Assembly: GCA_963789535.1 (NCBI GenBank)
Contig: CAWBKU010000004.1
Location: 310,001-374,000 of the forward strand
Direction: 5' to 3'
From: CAVXHQ01 sp963789535
GTDB taxonomy: Bacteria > Pseudomonadota > Alphaproteobacteria > Rhodobacterales > Rhodobacteraceae
Length of the DNA: 64,000 nucleotides
Below the pieces are notes generated by a model. It was not told where the DNA came from and did not search any database. It was given only the letters and a program-made list of their open reading frames with translations. Both the position numbers and the translations under genes were made by a program. Below are positions 60,119 to 64,000 of the stretch, one piece after another; within the stretch, counting starts at the first letter, position 1, and the number at the start of each line of letters is the position of its first letter.

Positions 60119-61164
60119 AACGGACCGACCGTCTCGCGCTCGCGGCCCTGCACCGGCTCGACCCCGAGACGGCGCACGGGCTGGCGTTGCGGGCGCTGAA
60201 CGCCGGTCTCGGGCCGCGCGGCGGGCCGGTGCAGTCGGCGCGGTTGCGGGTGTCGCTCGCCGGAGTGGAGGTGCCCAATCCGGTGGGGCTGGCCGCGGGG
60301 TTCGACAAGAATGGGGTGGCGCTGGCACCGCTCGCGCGCACCGGATTCGGCTTTGTCGAGGTTGGCGCCGCGACACCGCGGCCGCAGCCGGGCAATCCGC
60401 GTCCCCGGCTTTTCCGGCTGAGCGAGGATGCCGCCGCGATCAACCGGTTCGGGTTCAACAACGACGGGATGCAGGCCATCGGCGCGCGGCTGGCGCGGCG
60501 CGGGGCCGGTGTGGTCGGCCTCAACCTCGGGGCGAACAAGGACAGCGACGACCGCGCGGGCGATTTCGCGCGGGTGCTGACGGCCTGCGGTGCGCACGTC
60601 GATTTCGCGACCGTCAACGTCTCGTCCCCCAATACCGAGAAGCTGCGCGAGTTGCAGGGGAAAACGGCGCTGGCCGCGCTCCTCGCGCGGGTGACGGAGG
60701 CGAACGCGGCGCTGGCCCGACCGGTGCCGCTGTTCCTCAAGATCGCGCCCGATCTGACGCCGCACGACCTTGGCGACATCGTCGAGGTGGCCGAGGCCGC
60801 GGGGCTGGCCGGGATCGTGGCGACGAACACGACGCTCGACCGCTCGGGTTTGAAAAGTGCAAGTTCAGGCGAAATGGGTGGCCTTTCCGGGCAGCCGCTG
60901 TTCGAAAAATCCACGCGGGTGCTGGCGCTGCTGTCGACGCTCACCCGGCTGCCGCTGATCGGTGTCGGCGGGATCGCGAGCGCGGAACAGGCATACGCGA
61001 AGATCCGGGCGGGCGCCACGGCGGTGCAACTCTACACCGCGCTGGTCTATGGCGGGATCTCTCTGGCGCGCGAGATTGCCGAGGGCCTCGACGTCCTGCT
61101 GGCGCGGGACGGATACGCGACCGTCGCCGATGCCGTGGGCACCGGGCGGGCCGACTGGACCTAG
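60115..61164 (+). CDS. pyrD: dihydroorotate dehydrogenase (quinone), class 2
   Basis: Oxidises dihydroorotate to orotate, passing electrons to quinone, the fourth step of pyrimidine synthesis at the inner membrane. The 349-residue protein has the N-terminal helical membrane-association segment of class 2 (LALAALHRLDPETAHGLAL), PVGLAAGFDKNG, RFGFNNDGM, the catalytic Ser in NVSSPNTEKLRELQ, and the FMN phosphate site GVGGIASAEQAYAKIRAGA. The start is GTG 60115 within the DUF952 stop (GTGA). Confidence 0.97.
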   Translation: MKRTDRLALAALHRLDPETAHGLALRALNAGLGPRGGPVQSARLRVSLAGVEVPNPVGLAAGFDKNGVALAPLARTGFGFVEVGAATPRPQPGNPRPRLFRLSEDAAAINRFGFNNDGMQAIGARLARRGAGVVGLNLGANKDSDDRAGDFARVLTACGAHVDFATVNVSSPNTEKLRELQGKTALAALLARVTEANAALARPVPLFLKIAPDLTPHDLGDIVEVAEAAGLAGIVATNTTLDRSGLKSASSGEMGGLSGQPLFEKSTRVLALLSTLTRLPLIGVGGIASAEQAYAKIRAGATAVQLYTALVYGGISLAREIAEGLDVLLARDGYATVADAVGTGRADWT

Positions 61165-62486
61165 GCGCGCACGGCCCGCTCGAGGGCGGGGTAGCGGGCG
61201 CCCAGCGTCAGGGCGCGGGCGATGAAGCTGAGGTGCAGCGCCGCCCAGAGGCCGTGGTTGCCCCAGACCTCCTTGAGGAGCAGCGCCGCGCCGAAATAGA
61301 TCGCCGCCGAGAGCAGCATCATGTTGCGCATGTCGCGCGTCCGCGTGGCCCCGATGAAGATGCCGTCGAGCATCCAAGCTGCGCAGCCGACGAGCGGCGC
61401 CGCGATCATCCACGGCAGATAGACCCCCGCCGCCGCCCGAACCGGTTCGGCGGTGGTCATCACGGCAATGAGCCACGGGCCGAAGAGCCAGAACCCGAGC
61501 GCCATGGCCGTGCAGGCGGCGAGGCCCCAGAGCGAGGTGAGCCACACGCTGCGCCGCAGCCCCGTCAGCGCACGTGCGCCGACCGCCTGCCCGACCAGCG
61601 CCTCGGCGGCAAAGGCGAACCCGTCGAGGGCATAGGCGGTGATGTTGAGGAACTGGATGAGCACCTGATTGGCCGCCAGCGGAATATCGCCCATGCCGCC
61701 CGACCAGAAGGTGAACGAGACGAAGACCGACAGGAGCAGCACCGAGCGGATCATGATGTCGCCGTTCACCGCCGCCATCCGCCGCAGCCGCACCGGATCG
61801 AACACCCGCCCCGGATCGCGCCAGCCCGGCACCGCGAAGGCATCGCGGCAGAGCCAGAGGCCGAGCGCGAGGCCACTGTATTCCGCGATCACCGTCGCCA
61901 CCGCCACCCCCGGCACGCCCCAGCCGAGGCCGAGGACGAACCAAAGATCGAGGCCGACGTTCACGCCGTTCATCCACAGTTGCAGCACGAGGACCGCGCG
62001 CGTCCGTTCCTGCGCGATGAGCCAGCCAGTGACGCCGTAGAGCGCGATGGCGGCGGGCGCCGACCAGACGCGGATGGCCATATAGCGGTGCGCCAGCGCC
62101 TCGACCTCGGCGCTGGCGGGGGCCACGCGGAACGCCAGAGAGAAGAGCCAGACCTGCGCCGCGATCAGCACCGTGCCCGCCGCCAGCCCGATGAGCAGGG
62201 CGCGCATCAGGAGGGCCGAGACCTCGTTGCCGTTGCGCGCACCCAGCGCCTGCGCGGCAAGGCCCGTGGTGCCCATCCGCAGAAAGCCGAAGACCCAGTA
62301 GAACGCCGACAGGATCACCGCACCGGTGCCGACCGCGCCGATCGGGACCGCCGCGCCGAGTTGCCCGACGACGCCGGTGTCGACCGCGCCGAGGATCGGC
62401 ACGGAGGCGTTCGAGATCACGATCGGCAGCGCGATGGCAAGGACGCGCCGATGGGTCAGGAGCGGCGCCGTCGGCTCTGGCGTCAT
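61161..62486 (-). CDS. MATE-family efflux transporter (DinF-like)
   Basis: The 441-residue integral membrane protein has 12 hydrophobic segments. Typical motifs are LAIALPIVISNASVPILGAVDTGVVGQLG at the N-terminus and FAAEALVGQAVGARALTGLRR after the seventh helix. The family exports drugs or metabolites using Na+ or H+. This DinF/NorM-type member has no assignable substrate. Its ATG overlaps the stop of the thioesterase gene upstream (ATGA), and it converges on pyrD with a four-base overlap at the 3' ends. Confidence 0.92.
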   Translation of the reverse strand: MTPEPTAPLLTHRRVLAIALPIVISNASVPILGAVDTGVVGQLGAAVPIGAVGTGAVILSAFYWVFGFLRMGTTGLAAQALGARNGNEVSALLMRALLIGLAAGTVLIAAQVWLFSLAFRVAPASAEVEALAHRYMAIRVWSAPAAIALYGVTGWLIAQERTRAVLVLQLWMNGVNVGLDLWFVLGLGWGVPGVAVATVIAEYSGLALGLWLCRDAFAVPGWRDPGRVFDPVRLRRMAAVNGDIMIRSVLLLSVFVSFTFWSGGMGDIPLAANQVLIQFLNITAYALDGFAFAAEALVGQAVGARALTGLRRSVWLTSLWGLAACTAMALGFWLFGPWLIAVMTTAEPVRAAAGVYLPWMIAAPLVGCAAWMLDGIFIGATRTRDMRNMMLLSAAIYFGAALLLKEVWGNHGLWAALHLSFIARALTLGARYPALERAVRA

Positions 62487-62965
62487 GCCCCTTCGGGCAT
62501 CAGGAAATGACCCGTCGCCTGCGCGAAGAGGCGCGCGCGGTTGTCCTGCCACGCCTCGACATGGACGCTGGCATAGCGCCGCCCCGACCGGTTGACGCGG
62601 GCCCGCGCATAGGCGTCGCGCGGCAGGCCGGCGCGCAGGTAGTCGACGGTAAAGTCGATGGTCTTGGGATAGGCGACGGCCCCTGCCGCGCCCGCCTCCA
62701 TGCTGTCCCACATCGATGCCCAGGCGAGTTCGACGATGGCCGCGATCTCGAGGAAGGACGCCGTGGCGCCGCCGTGCAGCGCCGGCAGGCCGGGGTTGCC
62801 GATCAGCAGGTCGCGGAACGGCAGCACGGCGGTCAATTCGTCGCCGCGCCGGTCGAAGTGCACCCCGAGGAAGGCCGCATAGGGCACGCCCGAGACCAGC
62901 GCGTCGAGCGCCGCGTCGCGCCGTCCCTTGATGACCTGCACCGGCTCCGGCCGTTTCGCCGCCAT
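62483..62965 (-). CDS. PaaI-type hotdog thioesterase
   Basis: The 160-residue hotdog-fold protein has the PaaI signature region LPALHGGATASFLEIAAIVELAWA and TIDFTVDYLRAGLPRDAYARARVN. Such enzymes hydrolyse acyl-CoA or aryl-CoA thioesters. It lies four bases downstream of a second PaaI-type gene. The two are homologous (HGGA..., DYLRAG/DYMRPA) and differ in specificity at the active-site helix. ATG 62965 begins MAAKRPEPV, and a longer in-frame start 66 bases upstream would overlap the sister gene. Confidence 0.88.
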   Translation of the reverse strand: MAAKRPEPVQVIKGRRDAALDALVSGVPYAAFLGVHFDRRGDELTAVLPFRDLLIGNPGLPALHGGATASFLEIAAIVELAWASMWDSMEAGAAGAVAYPKTIDFTVDYLRAGLPRDAYARARVNRSGRRYASVHVEAWQDNRARLFAQATGHFLMPEGA

Positions 62966-62969
62966 CGCC

Positions 62970-63416
62970 CTAGCCCCCGTGCACGACGGTGAAGGCGCCC
63001 GTGGCGGTGGCGACCGGCCGGTCGTCGTCACCGTCCGTCGCGACGGCCCGCACGAAGGCGACCGAACGGGTCAGGTGATGGCATTCGGCGCGCGCGCTGA
63101 TCGCCGCCCCGGGCGTTGCCGGGCGCATATAGTCGATCCGCAGATCGAGCGTCGACGTCGCCACCGGCCTGTCCGGATGCGCCATCACCGCCGCCCCGCC
63201 CGCCGTGTCCATGAGCGCCGAGACCGCGCCGCCGTGGATCACGCCGCTCGCCGGATCGCCGACCAGATCGGCGCGCCACGGCATCGTGATCGTGGCATGG
63301 CCGTCGCCGATCCCGGTCAGTTCCATCGCCAGCGCGCGCGAGAACGGCAGCGCCGAGATGAATTGCTGCGCCGCCCGTCTCTGCCGTGCCGCGATGGCGG
63401 CGTCGTCCTGATCCAT
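62970..63416 (-). CDS. second PaaI-type hotdog thioesterase
   Basis: The 148-residue protein carries the catalytic region GVIHGGAVSALMDTAGGAAVM (N/D on the helix, here the Asp of LMDTAG) and TLDLRIDYMRPATPG, standard for PaaI/YdiI thioesterases. GGAGGGCGGA directly precedes ATG 63416, which favours it over an upstream ATG 18 bases away. It is the first gene of the thioesterase-thioesterase-MATE unit and is divergent from the MerR gene across a 153-base gap. Confidence 0.9.
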   Translation of the reverse strand: MDQDDAAIAARQRRAAQQFISALPFSRALAMELTGIGDGHATITMPWRADLVGDPASGVIHGGAVSALMDTAGGAAVMAHPDRPVATSTLDLRIDYMRPATPGAAISARAECHHLTRSVAFVRAVATDGDDDRPVATATGAFTVVHGG

Positions 63417-63569
63417 TCCGCCCTCCGCGGCCATTGCCTGCCCGGTTGTGACCCTGCCGCCGGGCGCCATCAAGCGAAACCTGACGCCCGCCGGGCACGG
63501 CGCCGCCGCGATGCGTGTTGCCCTGCCCCCGGCGCCGCTGTTACGCTGGGCCGCGCAGGGAGGCAGGCC

Positions 63570-63932
63570 ATGCCCGATATCCGGCTGTCGTTCAAGGAAA
63601 TGTGCGAGCGTTTCGACGTGACGCCGCGCACGCTGCGCTATTACGAATATATCGAGCTGCTGAGCCCGGAAAAGCAGGGTCGCGCCCGTTTTTATGGTCA
63701 GCGCGAGGTGGCGCGGATGACGCTCATCCTGCGCGGACGCCGGTTCGGTTTCTCGCTCGAGGAGATCCGCCAGTTCCTCGCCATCTATGCCCGCGAGGGG
63801 ACCGAGGCGCAGAACCGTCGCTGGGTCGCCCTCGCGGACCGGCAACTCGGCCAGTTGCGCGAACAGCGCGACGACCTCGACCGGACCATCGCCGACCTGC
63901 AACGGATGCGCGACGAGGCGGCGGGCGGATGA
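63570..63932 (+). CDS. MerR-family transcriptional regulator
   Basis: The 120-residue protein has the MerR winged helix (MCERFDVTPRTLRYYEYIELLSP, RARFYGQREVARM) and a long C-terminal dimerisation helix (LADRQLGQLREQRDDLDRTIADLQRMRD). There is no Cys-rich metal site. It resembles the short MerR proteins found near acyl-CoA catabolism genes, so control of such genes is possible. AGGGAGGCAGGCC precedes ATG 63570. Confidence 0.92.
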   Translation: MPDIRLSFKEMCERFDVTPRTLRYYEYIELLSPEKQGRARFYGQREVARMTLILRGRRFGFSLEEIRQFLAIYAREGTEAQNRRWVALADRQLGQLREQRDDLDRTIADLQRMRDEAAGG

Positions 63933-64000
63933 CCGGACAGCGCGACATCCTCAGAGGAATGCTGCTCGCGCTCTGCGTCCTTGTCGTCGGGCCATCCCGC
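63929..64000 (+). CDS. 5' end of an exported or membrane protein gene (partial)
   Basis: ATG 63929 overlaps the MerR stop (ATGA) and opens a frame to the window end. The 24 visible residues (MTGQRDILRGMLLALCVLVV...) form a basic then hydrophobic start like a signal peptide or membrane anchor. The family cannot be identified from this length. Confidence 0.45.
   Translation, partial: MTGQRDILRGMLLALCVLVVGPSR

Overview
The window is high-GC DNA with compact, mostly overlapping genes from an alphaproteobacterium, very probably a member of the Rhodobacterales (Rhodobacteraceae/Roseobacter group). The evidence is a GcrA cell-cycle regulator, an MmcB repair gene behind an alphaproteobacterial GTTC-N7-GTTC LexA box, a tRNA-His without the extra G-1 but with A73, the mce/DUF1467 pair, the ribE-ribBA-ribH-nusB order, and GC-rich hairpin repeats of the kind scattered through Rhodobacterales intergenic DNA. 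No insertion sequence, prophage or CRISPR array was seen.

Layout. 0-7.3 kb: alpha/beta hydrolase, rpmB, hrpB, NUDIX, then argF and argD on the minus strand. 7.3-12.2 kb: a SulP transporter with a tandem universal stress protein, a dienelactone hydrolase-like protein and an ABC-2 permease. 12.4-16.6 kb: gcrA, a TetR/ABA4-like/membrane-protein module full of frameshifts, rimO and tRNA-His. 16.8-21.6 kb: small proteins, mmcB, a 6S RNA candidate and the riboflavin-nusB operon. 21.8-26.5 kb: a capsule locus (kpsS, a Wza/KpsD-type export lipoprotein, kpsC). 26.5-29.4 kb: nitroreductase, EI24 protein, DUF1467, methylmalonyl-CoA epimerase and an orphan response regulator.

29.4-54.2 kb is the most unusual part: 22 genes all on the minus strand, mostly overlapping or separated by a few bases. 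It encodes a molybdenum hydroxylase (FAD, 2Fe-2S and a catalytic subunit naturally split in two), Cox-like accessory proteins (MoxR ATPase, VWA protein, two SRPBCC proteins), a 998-residue SPFH/flotillin protein with long 11/44-residue repeats, a Liv-type ABC importer whose LivF is fused to a UPF0261 (Tm-1-like) domain, the matching Tm-1-like TIM-barrel protein, an AraC regulator, two dehydrogenase-like proteins, and hydrolases including an SMP-30/isochorismatase fusion. It reads as one import-and-oxidation pathway for an unknown organic, possibly N-containing or aromatic, compound. Its upstream end is close to tRNA-Gly.

54.3-64 kb: tRNA-Gly, LysM protein, SRAP/YedK-type protein, methyltransferase, 5'-nucleotidase, DUF952-pyrD, MATE exporter, two PaaI-type thioesterases and a MerR regulator.

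Sequence quality: at least eleven frameshifts affect seven genes (argD, rimO, the TetR gene, two membrane-protein genes and two Mo-hydroxylase subunits). Most fall within 13.0-15.7 kb. Because housekeeping genes are hit, uncorrected indel errors are the likelier explanation for many of them.
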